Of a DNA stretch of 64,000 nucleotides, positions 36,047-44,239 are shown one piece after another; the stretch's first letter is position 1; each line of letters opens with the position of its first letter. The stretch comes from Planotetraspora mira. Its GTDB lineage: Bacteria > Actinomycetota > Actinomycetes > Streptosporangiales > Streptosporangiaceae. Position numbers and translations under genes: made by a program. A model generated the notes under the pieces. The model was not told where the DNA came from, did not search any database, and saw only the letters and a program-made list of their open reading frames with translations. The stretch spans positions 124,001 to 188,000 of the forward strand of contig NZ_BOOO01000034.1 of NCBI RefSeq assembly GCF_016863275.1, read 5' to 3'.

Positions 36047-36928
36047 TTGTGTGAGGACGCCGCCTCGGAGATCATGAGCTCGGGCCCGAGACGTGAAAGA
36101 AAGCCTCACGGCAGCGGAGCGGACGCCCTTGTGGAACATCCTGGCAGTCAGGCGTACCACGAGATGGTGGTGCTCATGCGGCGGATAGGCGGTGGGCGGT
36201 TAGCCCGCGCGATTCTCTTCTCGATGATCGCCACTGTCGTCGGCATCGCCCTCGACGCGGCCATCGGCTTCGCCGGTAAGGACTGGACGAACCCCATCGG
36301 GCTCGGGTTGGTCGTCGGACTTGTCGCGATCACCGGTGTCATCACGGTCGTGCAGGGGGACGGCGGATCGCCGCCGAGTGCGCCGAGCGATCAGCTCCGT
36401 CGGCCTCCCGCCTTCCCGCAGAAGCGGTCGCGCGGAATGCCGGCCTTCGCCGCCGTGCTGCTGGTGATCGCACTGTGCGGAGGCGGCGCGGCCGCCGTGG
36501 CCCTGGGCGTGCGTTACGTCGGCGGCTACGTCACCGGCGACGAGACGGGGACCAACGTCCTCAGAGCCCAGAAGAGCACCGCGTCCGGATCCCTCACTCT
36601 CACCGTTCGCCGGATCCTGGTCACCTCACATTTCACCCGGGTCGAACTGTCCGCACGCAACAGGGGTTCCGAGTCGCTGTCGCTTCCCGTTTACGGATAC
36701 AGCCAGCTCAGTGCGGCGGACGGCACCACCCTCAGCGGTGACCCGTTTCGCAGCCGGTGGCCCACGACCGTCCCGCCCGGCGTCCGGGTCGACGGGGTGG
36801 TCGTGTTCCCCGGGCACCTGCCTTCGGACACGAAACGGGCGAGCTTCAGCTTCACCCATGTCTTCAGTCTCGAGGCAGACCACGCCACCGTCGCGAACCT
36901 CGCCATCAAACCCGCGCCGACGGGATAG
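36047..36928 (+). CDS. Membrane-anchored exported protein with a beta-rich domain
   Basis: Up to 293 residues; GTG 36047, ATG 36074 or a later ATG could be the start and none has a strong site. There are three hydrophobic segments (about 60-80, 85-105, 130-155), then an extracellular domain of about 120 residues with LTLTVRRILVTSHFTRVELS and DGVVVFPGHLP, the pattern of DUF4352/immunoglobulin-like lipoprotein domains. Function is unknown. It follows the CHAT-linked genes by 63 bp in the same direction but is not overlapping, so membership in that unit is uncertain. Confidence 0.7.
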   Translation: MCEDAASEIMSSGPRRERKPHGSGADALVEHPGSQAYHEMVVLMRRIGGGRLARAILFSMIATVVGIALDAAIGFAGKDWTNPIGLGLVVGLVAITGVITVVQGDGGSPPSAPSDQLRRPPAFPQKRSRGMPAFAAVLLVIALCGGGAAAVALGVRYVGGYVTGDETGTNVLRAQKSTASGSLTLTVRRILVTSHFTRVELSARNRGSESLSLPVYGYSQLSAADGTTLSGDPFRSRWPTTVPPGVRVDGVVVFPGHLPSDTKRASFSFTHVFSLEADHATVANLAIKPAPTG

Positions 36929-37310
36929 AGGGCACAACGACAAGCTCAGGTCCCGGTCAGGCCTGCGGCTGGCCTCGCCGGACGACAGGACACATGCGAT
37001 GGGAGCCAAGCGGCACAGCACCACCGTGAATCCTTCGACCGTGACGTAGCCGTCTGGTTCAAGATGCCGACCGGATCCGTCTTGCGATGCCGCGCTCCGG
37101 CGTATGGACGCGGGCACGTACGGAATGTGCGAGGGATGTGAACGGTGATCCCGGCGAGGCGGTTGGGGATCCTGCCGCAGACTCCGCTCTGCTCGCCCTG
37201 TCGGCGCCGGCTGCCGCACGTTTGATCCGTGATCTTCCGGCCGTTACGACGGCGAGGCCGCTCACCAGGCAGGATGCGGATTTCGACGAGGACGGCATCG
37301 ATAGTCTGGG
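36929..37310. other. Intergenic stretch, no gene seen
   Basis: Nearly 400 bp between the exported membrane protein and the cupredoxin operon. No frame shows coding character or a family motif. It ends where the 160-bp repeat begins. Confidence 0.6.
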
Positions 37311-37470
37311 ATGTAACCCCTCCTCCTATCTCTGTTCGAGGCCTCAAGGGTCTGTGGTGAGGTGGTCCGTCCGAGACGGACCGGATGGGGGGGAACATGT
37401 CGACGTCATGCCTTTTCCGTCGTCCGGATCGACGGTGGTCTGTGGCGCTGGCGGCCGGGGCGGGGGTGAT
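37311..37470 (+). repeat. 160-bp inverted repeat, copy A (promoter plus N-terminal codons of the cupredoxin gene)
   Basis: Identical at 151 of 160 positions to the reverse complement of 42168-42327. It includes an ECF-like promoter, a 5'-leader hairpin (37364-37371 with 37375-37382, 8-bp perfect stem), the Shine-Dalgarno site and the first about 24 codons of the downstream gene. Confidence 0.95.
37315..37336 (+). promoter_or_regulatory. ECF-type promoter of the cupredoxin operon
   Basis: TGTAACC with AAC at 37315-37317, a 16-base spacer and GTT at 37334-37336 fit the AAC-N16/17-GTT architecture of extracytoplasmic sigma factors. It lies 60 bp before the ATG and is unchanged in the inverted copy upstream of the haloperoxidase gene. 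The sigma gene three places downstream is the obvious candidate user. Confidence 0.6.
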
Positions 37471-37843
37471 CATGCTCGCTGCGTGCGGGAGCACAGGATC
37501 GGCGGGGCCGGCGGCATCGGGGGGAACGCCCGCCGGGTCGATGCCGGGTATGCACATGCCGAAGGCCGCCGCTCAGCCGGGGAAGGCGGTCGCCGCGAAC
37601 ACGGTGGCGATCAAGAATTTCGCGTTCGCGCCCGCGGCCGTCACGGTGCGGGTGGGGACCACTGTGACCTGGACGAACACCGACGAGGAACCCCACACGG
37701 TCTCGGCGACGAGCGGCCCGTTCCACTCGGGCGCCCTGATTAACGGGGCCACGTACCGGTACACCTTTACCAAGCCTGGGCAATACCAGTACCTGTGCAC
37801 AATCCACCCGTTCATGCACGGCAACGTGGTGGTGACCCAATGA
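37397..37843 (+). CDS. Cupredoxin (plastocyanin-like) lipoprotein
   Basis: A 148-residue blue-copper lipoprotein. The lipobox LAAC has Cys30. A Met/His-rich linker (GSMPGMHMP) leads into the cupredoxin fold: FAFAPAAVTVRVGTTVTWTN, ligand H100 in EEPHTV, then C134, H137 and M140 in CTIHPFMHG. This is a complete type-1 copper site, so it carries electrons at the outer membrane face. ATG 37397 follows GGGGGGA. The stop overlaps the phosphoesterase start (ATGA). Confidence 0.93.
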   Translation: MSTSCLFRRPDRRWSVALAAGAGVIMLAACGSTGSAGPAASGGTPAGSMPGMHMPKAAAQPGKAVAANTVAIKNFAFAPAAVTVRVGTTVTWTNTDEEPHTVSATSGPFHSGALINGATYRYTFTKPGQYQYLCTIHPFMHGNVVVTQ

Positions 37844-38781
37844 CCGCCCCGGGCGACGGCGTACCCGGGCCGGAGGGGATGACGCGTCGCCAGCTGCTGC
37901 GCCACAGCGCCTGGTTCGGCGGGGCGGTCGTCCTCGCGGTCTCGGGCGGGGAGGTCCTCAGTCACGTCGTGGGCTCGGCCGACTCGATTCCCGCGAACGC
38001 CGCATTACGGTTCGTACAGGTCAGCGACAGCCATATCGGTTTTCGCGGCCCCGCGAACACCGACGTGAGCGGGTCGTTCTCCGACGCGATCGAGCAGGTG
38101 AACGGTCTGGCTCACCGGCCGGACTTCGTGATGCACACCGGGGACCTGACGCACCTGGCGACTCCGGCGCAGTTCGAACAGGTGAAGCAGATGATGACCG
38201 GACTGAAGACGGGCCATGTGTTCACCGTGCCCGGTGAGCACGACTCCATCGATGACGCCGGGCAGAAGTATCGCCGGGCGCTCGGGGCGGGATCGCGGGG
38301 CGACGGCTGGTACAGCTTCGACATCCAGGGAGTGCACTTCATCGCGCTCGTCAACACGCTCAACCTGCGCAAGCTCGGGCATCTCGGTGAGGACCAGATC
38401 GACTTCGTCCGGAAGGACGTGGCGGGGCTCGCCGCCGACACCCCGATCGTTGTTTTCAGCCACATCCCGCTGTTCGCGCTGTATCCGAACTGGGGCTGGG
38501 GCACGGACGACGCGACGCGGGTGCTGGCGCTGCTTCGCCGGTTCTCGTCGGTCACGTGCCTCAACGGGCACATCCACCAGCTGTTCACCAAGATCGAAGG
38601 GAACGTCACCTTCCACAGCGCGACGACCACCGCGTATCCGCTGCCGAGACCCGGCCGAGCGCCCGCTCCGCTGCCGGTAACGCTGCCGGCCGGGAAACTC
38701 CGGCACGCGCTCGGCATCCGGGAGGTCGGCTACGTGAAGGGACGGCATGCTCTTGCCGTACGTGACCAGAGCCTCGGGTGA
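37840..38781 (+). CDS. Tat-exported metallophosphoesterase
   Basis: A 313-residue calcineurin-like phosphoesterase. A twin-arginine signal MTRRQLLRHSAWFGGAVV leads the protein. The metal-binding motifs are DSHIG, GDLTH, the GEHD that replaces GNHD, HIP, and NGHIHQ. It hydrolyses phosphoesters with a dinuclear metal centre; the substrate is unknown. Folded export by Tat is typical of cofactor-loaded enzymes. It is coupled by ATGA to the cupredoxin and by GTGA to the sigma factor. Confidence 0.93.
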   Translation: MTAPGDGVPGPEGMTRRQLLRHSAWFGGAVVLAVSGGEVLSHVVGSADSIPANAALRFVQVSDSHIGFRGPANTDVSGSFSDAIEQVNGLAHRPDFVMHTGDLTHLATPAQFEQVKQMMTGLKTGHVFTVPGEHDSIDDAGQKYRRALGAGSRGDGWYSFDIQGVHFIALVNTLNLRKLGHLGEDQIDFVRKDVAGLAADTPIVVFSHIPLFALYPNWGWGTDDATRVLALLRRFSSVTCLNGHIHQLFTKIEGNVTFHSATTTAYPLPRPGRAPAPLPVTLPAGKLRHALGIREVGYVKGRHALAVRDQSLG

Positions 38782-39428
38782 CGCTTCCGTGCCCTGGCCG
38801 TACGGACGCAGGGGGAGGGGGGTCGGGGACCTTCATGCGCCGTTGGATCCAGAGCAGACACAAACCTTCCGGACCGGCGGACCGGCCACAGCACGAGACC
38901 GGCGCGCCGCTGCACCTCGTGCAGGGTGAGACCTACGCGAGCTGGGAGGCGATCTACCTCGACAACGTCCATCGGATCTACCGCCTGATGTTCTCGAAGG
39001 TCGGCAATCGGCCGGACGCGGAGGATCTGACCGCCGAGGTCTTTCTGACTGTCCTTCGCCCACTGCGAACGACGGCGACGGTCGGTGAGGTCCGTGCGTA
39101 CCTGCTCACGACGGCGCGTACGGTCCTCGCGGCGCACTGGCGCCACACGCTCGGCCGCGAGATCACCGCGATCGACGTCGAGCAGGTGGCCACGGAATAC
39201 GACCACCCGGCGGAGAACACCCGCTCGGCCCAGCTGGTCGAGCGGGTCCTCGCAGCGCTGCCCGTCCGGTACAGGCGCGTTCTGGAGCTGCGGTTCCTGC
39301 GTGCGTGCTCGATCGGCGAGACGGCGGCCGAACTCCAGACCAGCGTCGGCAACGTCAAGGTCCTTCAGCACAGAGCGCTCCGGCTCGCGGCCGAGATCGT
39401 CCGAGACGATCCGGATGCGGCAGGGTAA
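38778..39428 (+). CDS. ECF sigma factor of the redox cluster
   Basis: Up to 216 residues. GTG 38778 overlaps the previous stop (GTGA); an internal ATG at 38835 is also possible. Region 2 has RIYRLMFSKVGNRPDAEDLT and AEVFLTVL; region 4 has RRVLELRFLRACSIGETAAE and SVGNVKVLQHRALRLA. There is no C-terminal extension, so control by a separate anti-sigma factor is expected. The next gene, a membrane-anchored Rieske protein, occupies the usual anti-sigma position. Confidence 0.92.
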   Translation: MTLPCPGRTDAGGGGSGTFMRRWIQSRHKPSGPADRPQHETGAPLHLVQGETYASWEAIYLDNVHRIYRLMFSKVGNRPDAEDLTAEVFLTVLRPLRTTATVGEVRAYLLTTARTVLAAHWRHTLGREITAIDVEQVATEYDHPAENTRSAQLVERVLAALPVRYRRVLELRFLRACSIGETAAELQTSVGNVKVLQHRALRLAAEIVRDDPDAAG

Positions 39429-39438
39429 GGAGGTGACC

Positions 39439-40092
39439 ATGAAGGGACCACGCCGTTTCGTCGAGAGCCTGCTCAGGGGACGCCGTCCCCGGCGCTTCCC
39501 GGTGGACGACACCGACGCCGACATCCTGCGGGCCGCGATCGAGCTGCGCGCCGCCCGCCCCGGCTCCGGCACGCCGAACGAGGAGTTCGTCGTCGGTCTT
39601 TACCAGCGCCTTGCCCAGGAGCGCCGCGAGGAGGCCGAGCGGCGGCCCGTGGCGACCCGGCGGCAGATAGTCCTCGGCGGAGCGCTCGCCGCGACGGGTG
39701 TCGCGGTGGGGGTGGCGATCGACCGGACGCTGGCCGGCCCCGGCGCGCCGGCGGGAGGTGGCACGCTCATTCCCGACGCCGGTGTGTGGCATCCGGTCGT
39801 GGCAGCCGCCGAGCTGCCCGAGGGCGCGGTGCGTGCGTTCGACGCCGGCTCGGTCAACGGTTTCGTGTACCGCAGTGGCGGCCGGTTGCGAGCGATCTCG
39901 GGCACCTGCACCCATCAAGGGTGCCGGCTCGGCCTGGAGGCTGGGATGCGGCTTCGCTGCCCGTGTCACCGCGCCCTGTTCGCACTCGACGGCCGGGTTC
40001 TGCACCACCGTTTCCCCGGGCCGCTGCCGGCGCTGCCCCGGATCGCGGTCCGCCAGGCCGACGGTGTCGTCCAGGTCTACATCTCGGCCTGA
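39439..40092 (+). CDS. Membrane-anchored Rieske 2Fe-2S protein
   Basis: A 217-residue protein with a near-perfect TAAGGAGGTGA site. The N-terminal about 75 residues are charged and helical, hence cytoplasmic. A TRRQ motif and hydrophobic segment (78-95) anchor or export it. The C-terminal Rieske fold has ligands C157 and H159 (CTHQGC) and C174 and H177 (CPCH), with C162 and C176 positioned for the usual disulfide. It should transfer electrons outside the membrane. The long N-terminal cytoplasmic part behind a sigma gene is unusual for a simple electron carrier. Confidence 0.92.
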   Translation: MKGPRRFVESLLRGRRPRRFPVDDTDADILRAAIELRAARPGSGTPNEEFVVGLYQRLAQERREEAERRPVATRRQIVLGGALAATGVAVGVAIDRTLAGPGAPAGGGTLIPDAGVWHPVVAAAELPEGAVRAFDAGSVNGFVYRSGGRLRAISGTCTHQGCRLGLEAGMRLRCPCHRALFALDGRVLHHRFPGPLPALPRIAVRQADGVVQVYISA

Positions 40093-40140
40093 CGCTCCGG
40101 CGGCTGACATCGACGTGTTTCTGCGTGGCGAGCGTGACTG

Positions 40141-40695
40141 CTACGGCTGGACCAGCTGCCAGAGTGCCGCTGAGGACCACAGGATCGCGATGAGGGTGAC
40201 CAGGGTGCCGCCGGCGAGTGGCAAGGCCCAGCCGGGTAGGCGCCGGCTGCGGACGATCAGCATCTTCGCGGCGAATGCGCCGTAGAAGAAGCAGCCGGAG
40301 AGGGAGTGCAGGGCGACCCGGGCGCTGTCCGTCTGCACTCCGTAGGCGGTGATGCAGTGGTAGGCGATGGGGAGCGACAGCACGAACAGCACGGCTCCGC
40401 CGATGCGGTGGGCGAGGTGTACCGGGCGGGGGGCGGCGCCGGCCCCGGGGAGCCGTTGGTAGATCCAGAGCGCCGATATGAGCTGGTAGACGGCCAGGCC
40501 CAACAGGGCGGTGCCGACTTGCGCCTTCAGAAGGTTCGCGTCGTCGCCGCGGCGTCCGAACAAGCTGCCGGCGAAGTCCGGGGTGTGTATCCGGCCGAAC
40601 GCGTACAAGGCGACCGTCACGGCCACGGTGAGCCCGGCGGCTGTCGCCAGCCGCAGCCAGGCCGGGCGGGGTGAAATCCTCGGCGGGGTTCTCAC
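40141..40695 (-). CDS. DUF6529-like membrane protein, possible b-type cytochrome
   Basis: A 184-residue protein with four to five membrane helices, from GTG 40695 behind GGAGGGAG. Histidines fall in helices (HLAHRIGGAVLF, IAYHCITAYG, ALHSLSGCFFYGAF), the pattern of cytochrome b561/ferric-reductase-like haem ligation. It matches the DUF6529 proteins that accompany Rieske and cupredoxin genes in actinomycetes (recalled from gene neighbourhoods, not checked). It could pass electrons across the membrane to the cupredoxin and Rieske centres. It is convergent with the Rieske gene. Confidence 0.78.
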   Translation of the reverse strand: MRTPPRISPRPAWLRLATAAGLTVAVTVALYAFGRIHTPDFAGSLFGRRGDDANLLKAQVGTALLGLAVYQLISALWIYQRLPGAGAAPRPVHLAHRIGGAVLFVLSLPIAYHCITAYGVQTDSARVALHSLSGCFFYGAFAAKMLIVRSRRLPGWALPLAGGTLVTLIAILWSSAALWQLVQP

Positions 40696-40789
40696 GTCCG
40701 TCTGCTCCCTCCAGTGATCCGACGCCGAGGCCGCCGCAACAGAGCCCGCTCGACGTCGTGCGTATGGCGGCTGCCGTAGCCGACAGCGC

Positions 40790-42241
40790 TCAACTCTTTT
40801 CGATCTTGTTGCCGTTCGGTTCGAGACCGCGGCCGGCCGGGGTCTTCCCGGTCGGCGAACTCGGGACGGCCGGCGCGAGCTTCGACTGGCCGAGCGCGTA
40901 GCGGGCGATGGCGGCGCCGAGTTCGTTGCCGGACTCATGGTCGAGCCGGGTGTGCACGCCCCCCCAGACGCGGCTGAGCCCGGCTTCGGTCGCGGTGGCG
41001 CTGAAGCTGGTATAGGGCTTGGTGTACGGCCCGGGGTTGCCGCCGGCGGCGGGTGAGGTGAGCGTGAAGGTGTTGCGGTCGCCGTAGAAGGCGGCGAGCA
41101 CCGTGGCCGCGGCCGTGCTGATGTCGCTGTGCATGCCTGGGTAGGACGGATCCGGAGGGGTGGTGACAAGCGGGGTCCATTTCGGATCTTGCTTGACCTG
41201 CGGATTGCCGGCGGCGAGGCGGATCGCGGTGATCGGCCGCCAGAACCGGTATGTGTACTTGGCGTCGTAGATGCCGATGGTCGCATCGGCGATGGTGAGG
41301 TTGAGCAGGGCGAACAGGTCCGCCGACTGGTCGATGTCACTGTGGCGCGCGAGGGCGACCTGCTGGGCGATGTCGTACCAGTAGTTCTGGGCGGGACCGC
41401 CCCAGAGCTTGGCCAGCGTGGTCTGTTCCGCCGTACGAGTGGTGCTGCGGGCGGCGCCGATGGACTTGACCTCGTTCATGGCGGCCGCGTACGCGGAGCT
41501 GTCCGACGGCAGGGGCACGGCGGGACGGAACTGGTGGCCGGTACGGAGGAGGAACGGGGTGACGTCGCCCCAGTGGGTGAACTCCGGCGCCTTGAAGGCG
41601 GGCGGGGTCGACCGGTAGTCACCGGGTTTGCCGGTGGTGGCGTAGGGCGGAGGCGTGGCGCCGGCGCCGTCGTGCGCGCGCAGAGTCATGATGGCGTGGG
41701 CCGCTTGGGCGCCGACCTTGATGCCCTCCTGTTCGCTACGGCCGTCGGGAATGCCGGCGAGATCGTCGGACAACTGGCGGTCCAGGCCGGCCTTGTGCGC
41801 GGGGTACAGGGCGGCAAGGGTGTCGTGCGCGGCCTCCGCGGCCGCCGCGGGGCGTGACGCGTCCAGCGGCGCGGTGAGATCGGAGCCGTAGAGAGGATGA
41901 GCGCGGCTGATCGCGTTGACCGCGTCATAGACGGCCGCGCTCATGATGGCGAAGTTGCGGGTGGGGTGGATGGTGGTCGGCTCTGCCTGCGGACTGCGCA
42001 CGATGTCGAGCAGCGTCCGGTTCCACTCGATCACCACGTTGCCCCGGGCCGGCTGTGCGACGACGTTCGCGGTCGCGAGGGGGGCGGCATGGGCGGCGGG
42101 TGCTCCAGCGTGCTGGGCGCCGAGTGCCAAGACGGCCCCGGCGAGCGCGAGCAGAGGCCGCCGCTGAATCACCCTCGCCCCGGCCGCCGGCGCCACAGAG
42201 CACCGTCGATCCGGACGACGGAAAAGGTATGACGTCGACAT
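40790..42241 (-). CDS. Exported vanadium-haloperoxidase/PAP2-type phosphatase
   Basis: A 483-residue protein with the conserved vanadate/phosphate site: KYTYRFWRP (Lys, Arg), PSYPGMHSDISTA (Ser-Gly-His) and SRVWGGVHTRLDHESG (Arg, His). It is therefore a vanadium-dependent haloperoxidase or an acid phosphatase relative. The first 23 codons come from the 160-bp repeat and match the cupredoxin N-terminus. A second signal-peptide-like start (GTG 42172, VIQRRPLLALAGAVLALG) begins exactly at the repeat edge and is probably the ancestral start. Which start is used decides whether the product has an extra basic N-terminus. Confidence 0.9.
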   Translation of the reverse strand: MSTSYLFRRPDRRCSVAPAAGARVIQRRPLLALAGAVLALGAQHAGAPAAHAAPLATANVVAQPARGNVVIEWNRTLLDIVRSPQAEPTTIHPTRNFAIMSAAVYDAVNAISRAHPLYGSDLTAPLDASRPAAAAEAAHDTLAALYPAHKAGLDRQLSDDLAGIPDGRSEQEGIKVGAQAAHAIMTLRAHDGAGATPPPYATTGKPGDYRSTPPAFKAPEFTHWGDVTPFLLRTGHQFRPAVPLPSDSSAYAAAMNEVKSIGAARSTTRTAEQTTLAKLWGGPAQNYWYDIAQQVALARHSDIDQSADLFALLNLTIADATIGIYDAKYTYRFWRPITAIRLAAGNPQVKQDPKWTPLVTTPPDPSYPGMHSDISTAAATVLAAFYGDRNTFTLTSPAAGGNPGPYTKPYTSFSATATEAGLSRVWGGVHTRLDHESGNELGAAIARYALGQSKLAPAVPSSPTGKTPAGRGLEPNGNKIEKS

Positions 42242-42327
42242 GTTTCCCCCGATCCGGTCCGTCTTGGACGGACCACCTCACCACAGGCCCCTGAGGCCTC
42301 GAACAGAGATAGGAGGAGGGGTTACAT
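42168..42327 (-). repeat. 160-bp inverted repeat, copy B (promoter plus N-terminal codons of the haloperoxidase gene)
   Basis: Inverted copy of 37311-37470, nine mismatches. Leader hairpin arms are conserved, and the only change in that hairpin is in its loop. The repeat ends at the internal GTG of the haloperoxidase frame. Confidence 0.95.
42302..42323 (-). promoter_or_regulatory. ECF-type promoter of the haloperoxidase gene
   Basis: Same AAC-N16-GTT element as at 37315-37336, read on the minus strand (AAC 42323-42321, GTT 42304-42302). Its complete conservation in a repeat with 6% divergence suggests it is functional. Confidence 0.6.
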
Positions 42328-42567
42328 GTGGCTTTTCCCTTTGCGCCATCCAGGTATTACCCATGCTCGACGTCTCGGGGGCTGTCGTCGGGTGTCCCCG
42401 CGTTCGCCGGTTCCTGGTCGGGTGGGCGTTGCGGAGTTCTCGGGACCGTGAAACGGCCGGGCGCCTGTGACCTACATCACTCCCTCAATTCCGGCTGCGG
42501 CGACGGATTTTCCTCCGGCGGCGGGTCTTGATGGGGACTGAACCCGATCATCACTTCGGAGTGCCTG

Positions 42568-43134
42568 ATGTCCGATTTCTTCCAGACTGCCGTGGTCACC
42601 GGTGCCAGCCGAGGCTTTGGGCGCGCGATCGCCACTGCGCTCGTCGCCATGGGCACCGGCGTCGTCGGCATCGCCCGCGACGAGCAGGCGCTACGCGCCG
42701 TACGCGACGAACACGGTGAGGGCTTCACCCCTGTCGCCGCCGATGCCACCGACGAAGCGCTCGCGCAGGACGTGATCCGCGAATACCGTCCCAGCCTGCT
42801 CGTCCTCAACGCCGGGGTCACGCCGCACATGGCGCCCCTACACGAGCAGACCTGGGAAACCTTCAGCCGCAACTGGCACACCGACACCCGGCACGTCTTC
42901 ACCTGGACCCGGGCGGCGCTGCGGGAGCCGCTGACCCCGGCCACCGGCCTCGGCTCGGTCGCCGTCGCGGGCTACGCCGCGCGCCAGGGCCTCGACCCGG
43001 ACGTCTTCGTCGAAGGCCTGCAGCCGATCCTGACCGCGGACCAGGTCGCCAAGGCCGTCGTGGAACTCGCCGGGGACCCCGGCGGCGCTCCGGAGCACCT
43101 GGTCAGCGGCGCCGGACTGCGCCCGATCAGCTGA
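42568..43134 (+). pseudogene. SDR oxidoreductase with in-frame loss of its active-site segment
   Basis: A 188-residue open frame. The N-terminal part is a normal SDR: TGASRGFGRAIATAL, VLNAGVTP, NWHTDTRHVF. Then ALREPL joins directly to TPATGLGS and a normal C-terminal region (VEGLQPILTADQVAKAVVEL). The stretch holding Ser-Tyr-Lys, about 55-60 residues in relatives, has been removed without breaking the frame. The product cannot be a standard dehydrogenase. It sits nine bases from the 43144 GTG region of the sigma gene and could still be co-transcribed. Confidence 0.75.
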
Positions 43135-43176
43135 GCCGCCACAGTGAACCCCACAGCACCCCCGGGAGACGCCGCG

Positions 43177-44139
43177 ATGCCCTCAGACGCCGAGTTCGCC
43201 GCCCTGGCCGAGCCGTTCCGGCCGGAACTGCTCGCGCACTGTTACCGGATCCTCGGCTCCATCCATGACGCCGAGGACCTGGTGCAGGAGACCTACCTGC
43301 GAGCGTGGCGCGCGTTCGGACGGTTCGAGGGCCGCTCCTCGGTGCGGCGATGGCTGTACAAGATCGCCACCATGGCCTGCCTGACGGCGTTGGAGACACG
43401 CTCCCGGCGGCCGCTTCCGTCGGGATTGGGCGCGCCTTCGGACGATCACCGGGTGGCCGCGGCTGCCGGCGAGCCGTCGGCGCCGTGGCTCCAGCCGGCG
43501 CCCGACGCGCTGTTCGCCGCCGACGACCCGGCGACCATCGTGGCCGGGAGGACGGGAGTGCGGCTCGCCTTCATCGCCGCACTGCAGTTCCTGCCCGCCC
43601 GGCAGCGGGCCGTGCTGACATTGCGTGACGTGCTGGCGTTCCGGACAGCCGAGGTCGCCGACATGCTCGACACGACGACCGCGGCCGTCGACAGCGCGCT
43701 CCGGCGCGCCCGGGCCCACCTGGCCGAGGCAGGACCGGTCCAGGACGACCTGGCCGAGCCGGAAGAGGAAACCCGGCGAACCCTCCTCGACGACTACGTC
43801 GACGCCTTCACCCGGGCCGACCCCGACGCGCTGGTGAACCTGCTGCGCGCCGACGTCGAACTGGAGATGCCACCGATCCCGACCTGGTTCACCGGCCGGC
43901 GTGCCGTCGTCGAGTTCCTGGCCGATCGGGTGCTCAGCCGGGACCTGTGGTGGATGGTGCCCACCCGCGCCAACGACCAGCCCGCGTTCGTCATCTACAA
44001 GCGCGCGGGCGACGGCCGGTATGAGGCGTACGGCGTCCAGGTCCTGACCCTGATCGGGGCCCGCATCAGCCGCATCACAGCATTCATGGACCCGAGCCTG
44101 GTGCCGACGTTCGGTCTCGCGCCCGCGCTCGCGACCTGA
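43177..44139 (+). CDS. ECF sigma factor with C-terminal SnoaL domain (SigG/SigX5-like)
   Basis: A 320-residue sigma factor from ATG 43177, nine bases after GGGAG (a GTG at 43144 has no such site). Region 2: [20 protein letters not shown] and QETYLRAW. Region 4: [39 protein letters not shown]. The last about 120 residues form an NTF2-like domain ([33 protein letters not shown]) as in the SigG group. Such sigma factors are self-regulated by this domain. SDR genes on both sides are likely associates. Confidence 0.92.
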   Translation: MPSDAEFAALAEPFRPELLAHCYRILGSIHDAEDLVQETYLRAWRAFGRFEGRSSVRRWLYKIATMACLTALETRSRRPLPSGLGAPSDDHRVAAAAGEPSAPWLQPAPDALFAADDPATIVAGRTGVRLAFIAALQFLPARQRAVLTLRDVLAFRTAEVADMLDTTTAAVDSALRRARAHLAEAGPVQDDLAEPEEETRRTLLDDYVDAFTRADPDALVNLLRADVELEMPPIPTWFTGRRAVVEFLADRVLSRDLWWMVPTRANDQPAFVIYKRAGDGRYEAYGVQVLTLIGARISRITAFMDPSLVPTFGLAPALAT

Positions 44140-44239
44140 ACCGGGCAGTTACGTCGACGCAGGGGCTTGGGGCCGCTTCGTCGTCGGGCTGGGCGTGTCC
44201 GGCATTCACCACCACATGGGAGAAAAGGAGATCGTCATC

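Noticed and set aside
36946-37557. Minus-strand frame opposite the cupredoxin promoter
   Set aside because: It runs through the 160-bp repeat and antisense of the cupredoxin gene, with no motif.
40696-41340. Upstream extension of the DUF6529 frame to about 400 codons
   Set aside because: The extra N-terminus is Pro/Arg/Ser-rich and antisense-like over the haloperoxidase gene. GTG 40695 with GGAGGGAG is a better start.
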